Shown: one piece after another, positions 7,736 through 13,439 of the stretch
Layout: the number at the start of each line of letters is the position of its first letter
How positions within the stretch are numbered: position 1 is the stretch's first letter
From: Aquabacterium sp029268225
Lineage (GTDB): Bacteria > Pseudomonadota > Gammaproteobacteria > Burkholderiales > Burkholderiaceae_C
DNA length: 64,000 nt
Direction of reading: 5' to 3'
Assembly: GCF_037482285.1 (NCBI RefSeq)
Contig: NZ_JBBEYB010000002.1
Location: 372,001 to 436,000, forward strand
Position numbers and translations under genes: made by a program
Notes under the pieces: model-generated
Seen by the model: only the letters and a program-made list of their open reading frames with translations
Told to the model about the DNA's origin: nothing
The model's database searches: none

Positions 7736-7903
7736 ATGAATAGAATCCAAGCAACAGCAATGTTAATACCTTCCACTCCGCGCCCCAGCCTAACTGTCAG
7801 GTCAACGCGGACGCAACCAAGGGCCATGCCTTCGGCATTCTCATGGCCCTTGCTTGTACCCTCCGCCCTGGCGGGCTCCCGCGCCGGTTACCTTGGTAGT
7901 TAG
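7736..7903 (+). CDS. Possible 55-aa ORF ending in the attC4 core site
   Basis: ATG 7736 follows AAAGGTGAGG, a fair ribosome site. The frame (MNRIQATAMLIPSTPRPSLT onward) crosses the whole of attC4 and stops at the TAG inside its GTTAG core. It lies in the leftover of a cassette between the IS5 element and attC4. Its frame differs from the one used by the small ORFs at 8081 and 8768. No family is recognisable. Confidence 0.25.
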   Translation: MNRIQATAMLIPSTPRPSLTVRSTRTQPRAMPSAFSWPLLVPSALAGSRAGYLGS

Positions 7904-7905
7904 GC
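7788..7905 (+). other. attC4
   Basis: R'' box GCCTAAC (7788-7794), R' box GTTAGGC (7899-7905), 118 bases, main family type with CATGCCTTCGGCATT in the stem. Its R'' box does not match the TTAGGGA left of the IS5 element (6514), so the beginning of this cassette was replaced, probably by recombination or deletion that involved the IS. Confidence 0.9.
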
Positions 7906-8080
7906 CCTCGCGTAAATGCGCCGCGTGCGCAGGCCACACGAGCCGCCTCCTCGGCGGCAGTCGAACATTCGTTCTTGCCATCAAGTTGGTGTGCTGGCAC
8001 CTTCGCTGCTCAGGTTGAACGTACGTTAGATTGAGGCATTCGTCAGCGCATGGCTGACGCCATACGCAAAGGGAGGCGTG

Positions 8081-8257
8081 ATGGCACGGTTCAATTCAAA
8101 GGCTGCCTCAGCAGCTCATCGCGCACACCAGGCTGGCGCCTCGTGTGCGGGCTCGCTGCCAGCGCAGCGGCTCTGCCACTTGCACCGGCCTAACTGGGCG
8201 TTGCAGGGGACGCCTCCACCACTGCGCGCTTCGGCAACGCCAAGCGCGCGCCCCTGA
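8081..8257 (+). CDS. Small basic 58-aa cassette protein (cassette 5)
   Basis: ATG 8081 is preceded four bases upstream by GGGAGG (8071-8076), one of the best ribosome sites in the array. The product starts MARFNSKAASAAHRAHQAGA, is rich in Ala, His and Arg, and its last 25 residues (from LHRPNWALQG) are encoded inside attC5. No domain is recognised. The same plan (GGGAG, short ORF, end in attC) recurs at 8768, which supports translation. Confidence 0.45.
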   Translation: MARFNSKAASAAHRAHQAGASCAGSLPAQRLCHLHRPNWALQGTPPPLRASATPSARP

Positions 8258-8272
8258 ACTTGGTAGTTAGGC
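8188..8272 (+). other. attC5
   Basis: R'' box GCCTAAC (8188-8194) and R' box GTTAGGC (8266-8272), 85 bases with the hairpin GCGCGCTTCGGCAACGCCAAGCGCGC. GGCCTAA matches TTAGGCC at the cassette start (7900). The arms (TGGGCGTTGCAGGGGACGCC) are of a different family from attC2/4/6/8. Confidence 0.9.
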
Positions 8273-8282
8273 TAGAAGAGTC

Positions 8283-8639
8283 ATGCCAACACCACCAGAG
8301 TTAATCACTGCCTTGTCCAGGAGCACAGACCCTGACGCCTTGGTTCTACTTCATATGGCCAAGGTGGGGGCAGACCTCCGAAAGCCACACGAACCCGACT
8401 TCGCATTCGATGTACCAAACAAGGAAAGTGCCGAGGCCCTAGCCCAAGATCTTTGTCAGCTTGACTATGAGGTACAACTCTATGAGCCCGATGATGAAAA
8501 TCCAGAATACAAAGTTGTTGCAATGACAACGATGGTTCTGGATCTAGGAGTTCTCAACCAGCTTTCGTCCAAATTTGAATCGTTAGCTGAAAAGTACGGT
8601 GCCAGCTATGACGGGTGGGGCGCAGAGGTTGTTGCGTGA
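8283..8639 (+). CDS. rraB: RraB-family protein (cassette 6)
   Basis: 118 aa, almost a single RraB domain: DPDALVLLHMAKVGADLRKP near residue 17, a FDVPNKESAEALAQ helix, YEVQLYEPDDENP in the centre, and the family's ending AEKYGASYDGWGAEVV. RraB in Escherichia coli binds RNase E and changes which RNAs the degradosome cuts. The domain also occurs alone in many unrelated proteins of unknown role, so RNase E control is inference. The gene fills the first half of a cassette with a matching attC6, unlike chromosomal rraB. Only a weak GAAGAG precedes the ATG. Confidence 0.82.
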   Translation: MPTPPELITALSRSTDPDALVLLHMAKVGADLRKPHEPDFAFDVPNKESAEALAQDLCQLDYEVQLYEPDDENPEYKVVAMTTMVLDLGVLNQLSSKFESLAEKYGASYDGWGAEVVA

Positions 8640-8767
8640 GTCACGTCGAACGCGCTCCTGGAATCACCCTCGGCGCCCCTCTTGGGCTCAATGCTGCTAA
8701 GACATCCAACCATTCCATCAAGCCTTAGCGTCTGGCAAACTCTCTGGAAACATCAAAGGGAGCGTCT

Positions 8768-8941
8768 ATGCAGCATTGCTGTCATTCAAGCCATGCCCAA
8801 GTTGCCGTGTGCTCTCCCACCTTCCACTTCGCGCCCCAGCCTAACTGTAGGTTCAACGCGGACGCCAACATAAGCCATGCCTTCGGCATTTTCATGGCTT
8901 ATGTTGGTGCCCTCCAGCCTTCGGCTTCCGGCGCCGGTTAA
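8768..8941 (+). CDS. Small 57-aa cassette ORF running through attC6
   Basis: ATG 8768 follows GGGAG (8758-8762) by five bases. The product begins MQHCCHSSHAQVAVCSP and then reads attC6 in the frame QPNCRFNADANISHAFGI, stopping at the TAA in GCCGGTTAA. Cys/His content at the start is high (three Cys, four His in the first 20 residues). The 128 bases between rraB and this ORF (8640-8767) show nothing else I can support. Confidence 0.4.
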   Translation: MQHCCHSSHAQVAVCSPTFHFAPQPNCRFNADANISHAFGIFMAYVGALQPSASGAG

Positions 8942-8955
8942 CCAGGGCGTTAGGC
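8839..8955 (+). other. attC6 with a doubled core site
   Basis: R'' box GCCTAAC (8839-8845), R' box GTTAGGC (8949-8955), main family type. AGCCTAA matches TTAGGCT at the start of the rraB cassette (8267). A second GTTAGGC follows at 8959-8965, ten bases further, which is either the trace of an almost fully deleted cassette or a cut-site duplication. Confidence 0.92.
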
Positions 8956-9029
8956 CCTGTTAGGCAATATCGTCGCATTACCCACAAGAGAGCCTTTACC
9001 ACTTGGTGAACCCGAACCACTTCTAAAGC

Positions 9030-9275
9030 ATGAAAGCTATCAAAGTTCTATTTTTGCTCGCCCTATCGCTTGCATTTTGGTCTGCAACATTTGCAATGAT
9101 TGGTTATGCATTCCTTTCTGTCGCGCCATGCCACTGGTTTGGATCGCCGTTTGAAGGAACCTGCGGTTACCGAGGCGCCCTCTTTACGGTCGTAGTCTGC
9201 GCATTTCTCGCAATCGGCCTGACCATTTTCACCGTCGCCCGCTATTACCCCAAATCACAACACAACACAGGTTAA
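9030..9275 (+). CDS. Small two-helix membrane protein (cassette 7)
   Basis: 81 aa. Residues 5-31 and 49-70 are hydrophobic helices separated by a short Cys-containing loop (APCHWFGSPFEGTCGYRG) that would face the periplasm. It starts MKAIKVLFLLALSLAFW and ends in a polar tail. No family is recognised. There is no good ribosome site, only a purine-poor TCTAAAGC before the ATG. The attC belonging to this cassette is split by the IS110-family element. Confidence 0.6.
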   Translation: MKAIKVLFLLALSLAFWSATFAMIGYAFLSVAPCHWFGSPFEGTCGYRGALFTVVVCAFLAIGLTIFTVARYYPKSQHNTG

Positions 9276-9309
9276 AATGCGGGGTGCGTCACCGCGCCGT
9301 CCTGCATCA

Positions 9310-9388
9310 GCCTAACTGTAAGTTCAACGTGGACGCTGATACGGCCCATCGCTTCGGATACGCCTTATGGGCGCCAGTTAACTAGTTC
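9310..9388 (+). other. attC7, left part (split by the IS110 element)
   Basis: R'' box GCCTAAC (9310-9316), arm TGTAAGTTCAACGTGGACGC and right arm GCGCCAGTTAACTAGTTC up to 9388. The missing R' part, TTCGTTAGAC, resumes at 10845-10854 on the far side of the IS. TTC is present on both sides. Other attC sites in this array read GTTAACT..TTCGTTAG without a break at this point. Confidence 0.9.
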
Positions 9389-9406
9389 TACAAGGGCTTC
9401 CCCGTC

Positions 9407-9721
9407 TGTCAAGCAAAATCATCCCACTGAATCACCAAAGGTGATTCATTTCCTCAATAAGTAACCCATTCAACCAATCAGGATTCAGTCGCTCAGATAT
9501 TGCCCAGGATAAGGACGGCGGTACTACAAACGGCCTTTATTGCAGCTTGCTGCTGCGGGCCCTGATGAAAGACGCACGCGGGGGCTCCATTCGTTAGTCA
9601 AGGTTGCCAATGGCACCTTCCTCAGGTTATCGAGCACTCCCCGCGCAGGTCCAACCTTGGCACATCAACGCGACATCACACCATGAATCAGTCTCGGGCT
9701 ACTTGCTCTCCCCGGCATCGT
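9407..9721 (-). ncRNA. Candidate guide (bridge/seek) RNA region of the IS110 element
   Basis: About 315 bases with no gene, downstream of the transposase on the same strand. Several short stems are visible: TGAATCACC/GGTGATTCA (9428-9448), GCAGC/GCTGC (9542-9556) and GCCA/TGGC (9606-9614). The 10-mer CATTCGTTAG at 9588-9597 is identical to the right junction of the element with its target (10843-10852), and CTACAA (9524-9529) repeats the left junction (9388-9393). IS110-family recombinases are known to use an RNA from such an end to pair with target and donor. The exact RNA limits are not visible. Confidence 0.45.
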
Positions 9722-10738
9722 TCAGCTGATCGGCTCGAACGCTTCGCCTTTACTGAGCATCGCCCAGGCCATACGCGCATTCTTTGCCGCCACGGCCACC
9801 ACAGCTTTCCAGTAGCCTCTTCGGTTAACCAGCTCAGTCACCCAGCGACTGAGTCTGTCGGCCTTCTTCTTGGCCGCAACCACCACCGATCGCGCACCCA
9901 GTATCAACAGCATCCGCAGGTAGCTATCTCCGGCTTTGGTGATGCGGCCCAGCCTCTGTTTGCCGCCCGAGCTGTATTGCCCCGGCACCAGACCCAACCA
10001 GGCGGCCAGTTGCCGGCCGCACTTGAAGTCGTGTCCGTTGCCAATGCTGGCCATCAGAGCCGTCGCGGTCTTCTCGCCAATGCCGGGCATTCCCATCAAG
10101 CGCCTGCAGCGCTCGTCGGCTTGCGCCATCACCGCAATATGGCGGTCGTATTCGGCAATGCGCTCATCGAGTCGGTGAACCTCACTGAGCAGGTCGCCAA
10201 TGGCCGTGTTCGCCCATCCAGGCAGATCTTCCAGACATCGACCCGCTTCGCGGCGCACCACTTCGGCCTTCTGCGGCAGGATGTGACCGTACTCACTGAG
10301 CAGGCCGCGAATGCGGTTGATCGTGGCAGTGCGTTGCTCGACGAACCCTTGTCGCACACGGTGAATCGACAGCCGGGCCTGCGCGTCCTCGCTCTTGATC
10401 GGGACAAAGCGCATGTGCGGCCGTTGAACCGCTTCGCAAATGGCCTGGGCGTCAGCCGCGTCGTTCTTGCCACGCCGACCACTGAGTCGGTACGGAGCGA
10501 CGAACTTCGCCGCGATGATCCGGACATCGTGGCCGAACTTGGCGAACTCGCGCGCCCAGTGGTGAGCACCTGAGCATGCCTCCATCCCAATGAGGCACGG
10601 CGGCAACTTGGCCACCATCTCCAGCAAGGCATCGCGCTTGACCGTCGGGCGCACAAGCACCGCCTTACCCCCCTCATTCACGCCATGCACAGCAAAAACG
10701 TTCTTGGCGAGATCAATGCCGATCGCAATAATGGTCAT
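9722..10738 (-). CDS. IS110-family transposase (DEDD recombinase)
   Basis: 338 aa. The N-terminal RuvC-like DEDD domain shows Asp in AIGIDLAKNVFAVHG, Glu in LIGMEACSGAHHW and the Asp pair in RRGKNDAADAQAI. A coiled-coil middle leads to the C-terminal Transposase_20 domain with a helix-hairpin-helix-like MPGIGEKTATALMASIG and the conserved Ser region GQYSSGGKQRLGRITKAGD. The length and all motifs look intact. The start at 10738 follows a purine-rich AAGGGGAAG. It recombines the element into attC sites, probably guided by the RNA of the downstream end. Confidence 0.94.
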   Translation of the reverse strand: MTIIAIGIDLAKNVFAVHGVNEGGKAVLVRPTVKRDALLEMVAKLPPCLIGMEACSGAHHWAREFAKFGHDVRIIAAKFVAPYRLSGRRGKNDAADAQAICEAVQRPHMRFVPIKSEDAQARLSIHRVRQGFVEQRTATINRIRGLLSEYGHILPQKAEVVRREAGRCLEDLPGWANTAIGDLLSEVHRLDERIAEYDRHIAVMAQADERCRRLMGMPGIGEKTATALMASIGNGHDFKCGRQLAAWLGLVPGQYSSGGKQRLGRITKAGDSYLRMLLILGARSVVVAAKKKADRLSRWVTELVNRRGYWKAVVAVAAKNARMAWAMLSKGEAFEPIS

Positions 10739-10917
10739 GGACTTCCCCTTCCGAGTGATTCGATGAGATTTCGCAACCCCATCGTGGCACTTGATGCCGT
10801 TCGCCGCAAACCGCGGCTAGCTCGGGACGGGGAAGTCCCTTTCATTCGTTAGACCCTTCAGCAGCCAGGTACAGCAGACTGCTACAGTGACGCATACAAA
10901 AAAGCAGGAGAGTCCAC

Positions 10918-11493
10918 ATGGGACGCCCATTTATCGTCATCGGTGATCAGACAGATCACGGTGGCGTCGTAGTCGGTGCCTCTGGCACAACAGACACACA
11001 CGGCAAGCGCATCGCCAGAGTGGGCGATCAGGTCACTTGCCCAAAGAAGGGCCACGGCACCACGGTCATCGTCAGCGGCGATCCGACAATGATCATTGAT
11101 GGCATGCCAGCAGCCCGTCACGGCGACAAGTGCGCTTGTGGCGCAACGCTCATTTCAAGCCAATTCGTCTCCACCACTTCGGACGGTGGCGCATCAAATC
11201 CGCAAGCGGCCAGCGCAGCACAGGCAGCAAGTTCCGCCCATCTCGCGCAGCACTCCACACCGCGCATGGAAGTAGACGAAACATCAGGTCTTTTCGTTCT
11301 CAACCACGACCAGTTTTTCGTGTTTACAGACGAACTGACTGGTGAGCCGCTACCTCACTGGAAGTACCGACTCACCTGCGGCGACAAGACAGTGGAAGGC
11401 ATCACCGACGATTCTGGGCAAACTCAAAAAATTGCTGCCAAGGAAAAGTCAGACGTAAAAATCGAACTCCTCGGGGTGGAGGCACAAGCATGA
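10918..11493 (+). CDS. PAAR-domain protein with transthyretin-like extension (T6SS spike tip)
   Basis: 191 aa, ATG seven bases after AGGAG. Residues 1-85 form a PAAR-type domain with GDQVTCPKKGHGTTV and DGMPAARHGDKCACGATLIS; Cys41, His46, His68 and Cys72/74 can supply the zinc site at the tip. A Ser/Ala linker (90-115) leads to a beta-rich C-terminal extension (LNHDQFFVFTDELTGEPLPH onward) with the D.TG.PL...Y......G.TD..G.T pattern seen in transthyretin-like domains that attach cargo to the spike. The stop overlaps the lipase start (ATGA). No other T6SS gene is in the window. It begins an integron cassette whose attC8 is intact. Confidence 0.88.
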   Translation: MGRPFIVIGDQTDHGGVVVGASGTTDTHGKRIARVGDQVTCPKKGHGTTVIVSGDPTMIIDGMPAARHGDKCACGATLISSQFVSTTSDGGASNPQAASAAQAASSAHLAQHSTPRMEVDETSGLFVLNHDQFFVFTDELTGEPLPHWKYRLTCGDKTVEGITDDSGQTQKIAAKEKSDVKIELLGVEAQA

Positions 11494-12176
11494 GCTCAAT
11501 CCTTGAGCATGTCGCGTCAACAACGCCGACCACAGACAAAGAGCCCGTCAAGCTCAAAGTCAAGGTGCCACGGGGCACCATCTACTGGGGCGGTGCCGGG
11601 CTCAATGGTGGCTACGTCCAACCACAAATCGAAGCCTTCCGAAAGGCGGGCATCAAGCACATATGGGTTGGACTCACAAACACCGCCACCAAAGTCATGG
11701 GTGGCGAATTCGGCACCATTGTTGATGCCATCCGCGCCGGACTGATCATTCGCTACGAGGACGAGAGCCCTTGGACCATTGACTCCGGCATGGATCAACC
11801 TGCCGAACAATTCAACCTGATCGGGTATTCCTACGGTTCATTACTTGCTGCGCAAACGGCCAACTTCTATTCGAAGAAGGGCTTCAAAGTGGACAACCTC
11901 GTGTTAATCGGTTCACCGATCGAGAAGGAGTTCCTTTTCAAGCTTCGTGCCTACAGAAACATCGGCAAAGTCACGGTTATTGACCTCCGAGAGCATGGCG
12001 ACCCAATCTATGCAGGCATGCCGCTCACGGAGTTGACCGCAGGCGTCCCGCAACTGGCAAAAGACATGCTCGCCAACAAAGGCGAGGGACATTTTTATTA
12101 CGGTCACGTTGTGCCCGATAGCCAGCGCCGCTGGACCGATCTTGCAAAGAAAATCTATGACGCAGGTCTACGCTAA
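11490..12176 (+). CDS. GxSxG alpha/beta-hydrolase, putative T6SS lipase effector
   Basis: 228 aa. The nucleophile elbow is FNLIGYSYGSLLAA, with Ser114 in GYSYG; Asp171 (REHGDPIY) and His201 or His206 (GEGHFYYGHVV) are placed to complete the triad. The N-terminal 20 residues are polar and there is no signal peptide, as expected for a T6SS-delivered enzyme. The overlap with the PAAR gene and the size suggest a small phospholipase or esterase acting on membrane lipids of a rival cell. I see no strong match to the named Tle groups, so the substrate and the effector role are inference from context. Confidence 0.75.
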   Translation: MSSILEHVASTTPTTDKEPVKLKVKVPRGTIYWGGAGLNGGYVQPQIEAFRKAGIKHIWVGLTNTATKVMGGEFGTIVDAIRAGLIIRYEDESPWTIDSGMDQPAEQFNLIGYSYGSLLAAQTANFYSKKGFKVDNLVLIGSPIEKEFLFKLRAYRNIGKVTVIDLREHGDPIYAGMPLTELTAGVPQLAKDMLANKGEGHFYYGHVVPDSQRRWTDLAKKIYDAGLR

Positions 12177-12489
12177 GAAGCCAATTGCCTATTGGCTGGC
12201 GCTTGCGGCAAGCGCCACGCTAGGCGGCAGTTGGCTTTGTTATTTCGCATACCTAAGCGCCGTCACCATAACCAAGCAGAGCGTGTACATAGGCGCCATC
12301 ACGTTTTACGCCGCCGTACTGCTTGCCGTGTCGAGCGTTTCACTTGTCGTTCTTGCTGGCTCTGTAGGCTACCTTGCTCGAACCCGGCATCATCTTTGGA
12401 GGTCAGCCTTCTTGGGGGGAGCACTTGCAATTGCGGCTGCGGTCGTTGTCTTTGTAATCAGTCGCCCACTCATCAGCAGCGCGACCTAA
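12157..12489 (+). CDS. Three-helix membrane protein, putative immunity protein
   Basis: 110 aa from ATG 12157, which lies inside the end of the lipase gene (20-base overlap) behind GCAAAGAAA. Three hydrophobic helices are visible: about residues 9-32, 41-69 and 79-104, with a basic loop ARTRHHLWR between the last two. A longer in-frame start at 12109 would lie deep in the lipase gene and is unlikely. The third position after a PAAR and a toxic enzyme is the usual place of an immunity gene. That function is inferred from position alone; known lipase immunities are more often periplasmic. Confidence 0.6.
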   Translation: MTQVYAKKPIAYWLALAASATLGGSWLCYFAYLSAVTITKQSVYIGAITFYAAVLLAVSSVSLVVLAGSVGYLARTRHHLWRSAFLGGALAIAAAVVVFVISRPLISSAT

Positions 12490-12506
12490 TATGCATCTGG
12501 CGCCAG

Positions 12507-12623
12507 GTCTAACTGTCGGTTCAACGCGGACGCCAACACTGGCCATGCCTTCGGCATTTTATTGGCCGCTGTTGGTGCCCTGCGCCCTTCGGGCTCCGGC
12601 GCCAGTTAACTCGTTCGTTAGCC
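12507..12623 (+). other. attC8 (PAAR-lipase cassette)
   Basis: R'' box GTCTAAC (12507-12513) and R' box GTTAGCC (12617-12623), main family type. GGTCTAA complements TTAGACC at 10849, the first bases after the IS110 element, so the three-gene PAAR module is one cassette of about 1.77 kb, which is long for an integron cassette. Confidence 0.93.
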
Positions 12624-12641
12624 CTCTTGGCACCTTCAGGC

Positions 12642-13058
12642 CTATGCCGGAGCAAATGGATTGAAAACGTCTAGCCCGAGAGCATTGAAGTCACTGACGT
12701 TTCTCGTTGCAACCGTCAACCCATGCACTTTCGCGGTTGCCGCGATCATGGCATCTTCATAAAGCGTATCGGATTTCCTGTGCATCAATCTCGCCCAAGC
12801 CCTGAAGGTCGCCGCATCCATTGGCAAAACGTTATAAGCGCCTGCAACCAACTCCAGCCACGTTTCAATTTCTTCGGCTTTGCGAGGGTCTTGCTCTCGC
12901 GTCAACTCGATACCGGCTTGTATCTCACCGAGGGTCACCGCGGAAAGGTACAACTGGGCGTCATCAATCGACTGCAGCCAAGCAACCACGCCGCCGTGTG
13001 GGCGCTGCTTGCGGAGCTCAGAGACAACATTGGTGTCAAGCAAATACATGCTCGTCAC
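12642..13058 (-). CDS. PIN-domain (VapC-type) toxin
   Basis: 138 aa. The PIN nuclease acids are in place: Asp8 (YLLDTNVVSEL), Glu45 (TLGEIQAGIEL), Asp102 (YEDAMIAATA) and Asp123 (RNVSDF). VapC-type enzymes cleave RNA, often tRNA, when the antitoxin is lost. Its start overlaps the antitoxin stop by four bases. The pair runs against the direction of the cassette array, so it cannot depend on an upstream cassette promoter. Met4 is an alternative start. The cassette is bounded by attC8 and truncated attC9. Confidence 0.9.
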   Translation of the reverse strand: MTSMYLLDTNVVSELRKQRPHGGVVAWLQSIDDAQLYLSAVTLGEIQAGIELTREQDPRKAEEIETWLELVAGAYNVLPMDAATFRAWARLMHRKSDTLYEDAMIAATAKVHGLTVATRNVSDFNALGLDVFNPFAPA

Positions 13059-13312
13059 AGCATAGGCTCCACATTGCGGCGCTTCGCCTTCCCTCTTGCT
13101 GGCACGTTCAAGTCGGAACGAGCTTGGTCAGAGAGCAGCAGTTGCTTCAAAGAGGGGCGTGCGGCAGACTGCAAGCGGCGCCACTCTTGCACAGGCACAA
13201 GCACGGCAGCTTCAGCGCCCCTCCTTGTCACCATCTGCGGCCCCTCCACGAGGCACGCATCCAAGAACTCGCTAAAACGTGCTTTCGCATCCTGAACTGG
13301 CCATGTATGCAT
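13055..13312 (-). CDS. Phd/YefM-family antitoxin
   Basis: 85 aa from ATG 13312, chosen because GAGG (complement of 13318-13321) stands five bases before it; a start at 13336 has no ribosome site. The N-terminal half is the Phd/YefM DNA-binding fold (MHTWPVQDAKARFSEFLDAC, then MVTRRGAEAAVLVPVQEW), and the basic C-terminal tail (PARGKAKRR) would wrap the toxin. Phd-type antitoxins bind their toxin and repress their own promoter. Two ACTAGT repeats just upstream are likely operator half-sites. Confidence 0.88.
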   Translation of the reverse strand: MHTWPVQDAKARFSEFLDACLVEGPQMVTRRGAEAAVLVPVQEWRRLQSAARPSLKQLLLSDQARSDLNVPARGKAKRRNVEPML

Positions 13313-13327
13313 AGCAACCTCAATCGA

Positions 13328-13345
13328 ACTAGTCATTTAACTAGT
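13328..13345 (-). promoter_or_regulatory. Repeated ACTAGT operator-like site of the toxin-antitoxin pair
   Basis: ACTAGT occurs at 13328-13333 and again at 13340-13345, 12 bases apart, directly before the antitoxin start. Each is a palindrome, as usual for Phd/YefM operators, and the spacer (TTAAAT on the minus strand) resembles a -10 box, so binding would block transcription. Assignment is by position and symmetry only. Confidence 0.4.
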
Positions 13346-13394
13346 CTGCCACTGATTGCAGTCCATGTCAAACCACCGTTGGTGCTGGGGCCCG

Positions 13395-13439
13395 GGCTAA
13401 CTGTAAGTTCAACGTGGACGCTGTTACGGCCATCGCTTC
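13395..13439 (+). other. attC9, truncated
   Basis: R'' box GGCTAAC (13395-13401) followed by TGTAAGTTCAACGTGGACGC and GTTACGGCCATCGCTTC, after which the match with the other attC sites stops. GGGCTAA complements TTAGCCC at 12618. The right half and R' box are missing, so the toxin-antitoxin cassette could no longer be excised by an integrase. This marks the right end of the array. Confidence 0.85.

Larger units (their letters stand above)
9389..10844 (-). mobile_element. IS110-family (IS1111-group) element inserted in attC
   Basis: About 1.46 kb. Subterminal inverted repeats GGGCTTCCCCGTC (9394-9406) and GACGGGGAAGTCCC (10826-10839) lie a few bases inside the ends, which is the mark of the IS1111 group. 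There is no target duplication beyond the shared TTC. The insertion point just left of the GTTRRRY core is the known preference of the IS1111-attC subgroup. A long non-coding end (9389-9721) lies downstream of the transposase gene, as expected for this group. Confidence 0.9.
4935..13439 (+). mobile_element. Integron cassette array without integrase (CALIN)
   Basis: Nine attC sites (seven whole, one split by an IS, one truncated) read in the same direction. For most cassettes the first bases after the core cut (TTRRRY) are complementary to the R'' box of the attC at the end of the same cassette: TTATGT/ACATAA, TTAGGT/ACCTAA, TTAGACC/GGTCTAA (twice), TTAGGCC/GGCCTAA, TTAGGCT/AGCCTAA, TTAGCCC/GGGCTAA. 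This is the signature of true integron cassettes. No tyrosine recombinase of the IntI type is encoded in the window and both flanks are chromosomal genes, so the array is a CALIN. Two IS elements (IS5 and IS110 families) interrupt it. G+C content varies between cassettes, lowest in the first. Confidence 0.92.

Noticed and set aside
6552..7739. A 395-codon plus frame over the IS5 transposase
   Set aside because: It is antisense to an intact DDE transposase and has no family features.
8640..8767. A further gene between rraB and the 57-aa ORF
   Set aside because: No start with ribosome site and no open frame of useful length; only cassette spacer sequence is seen.
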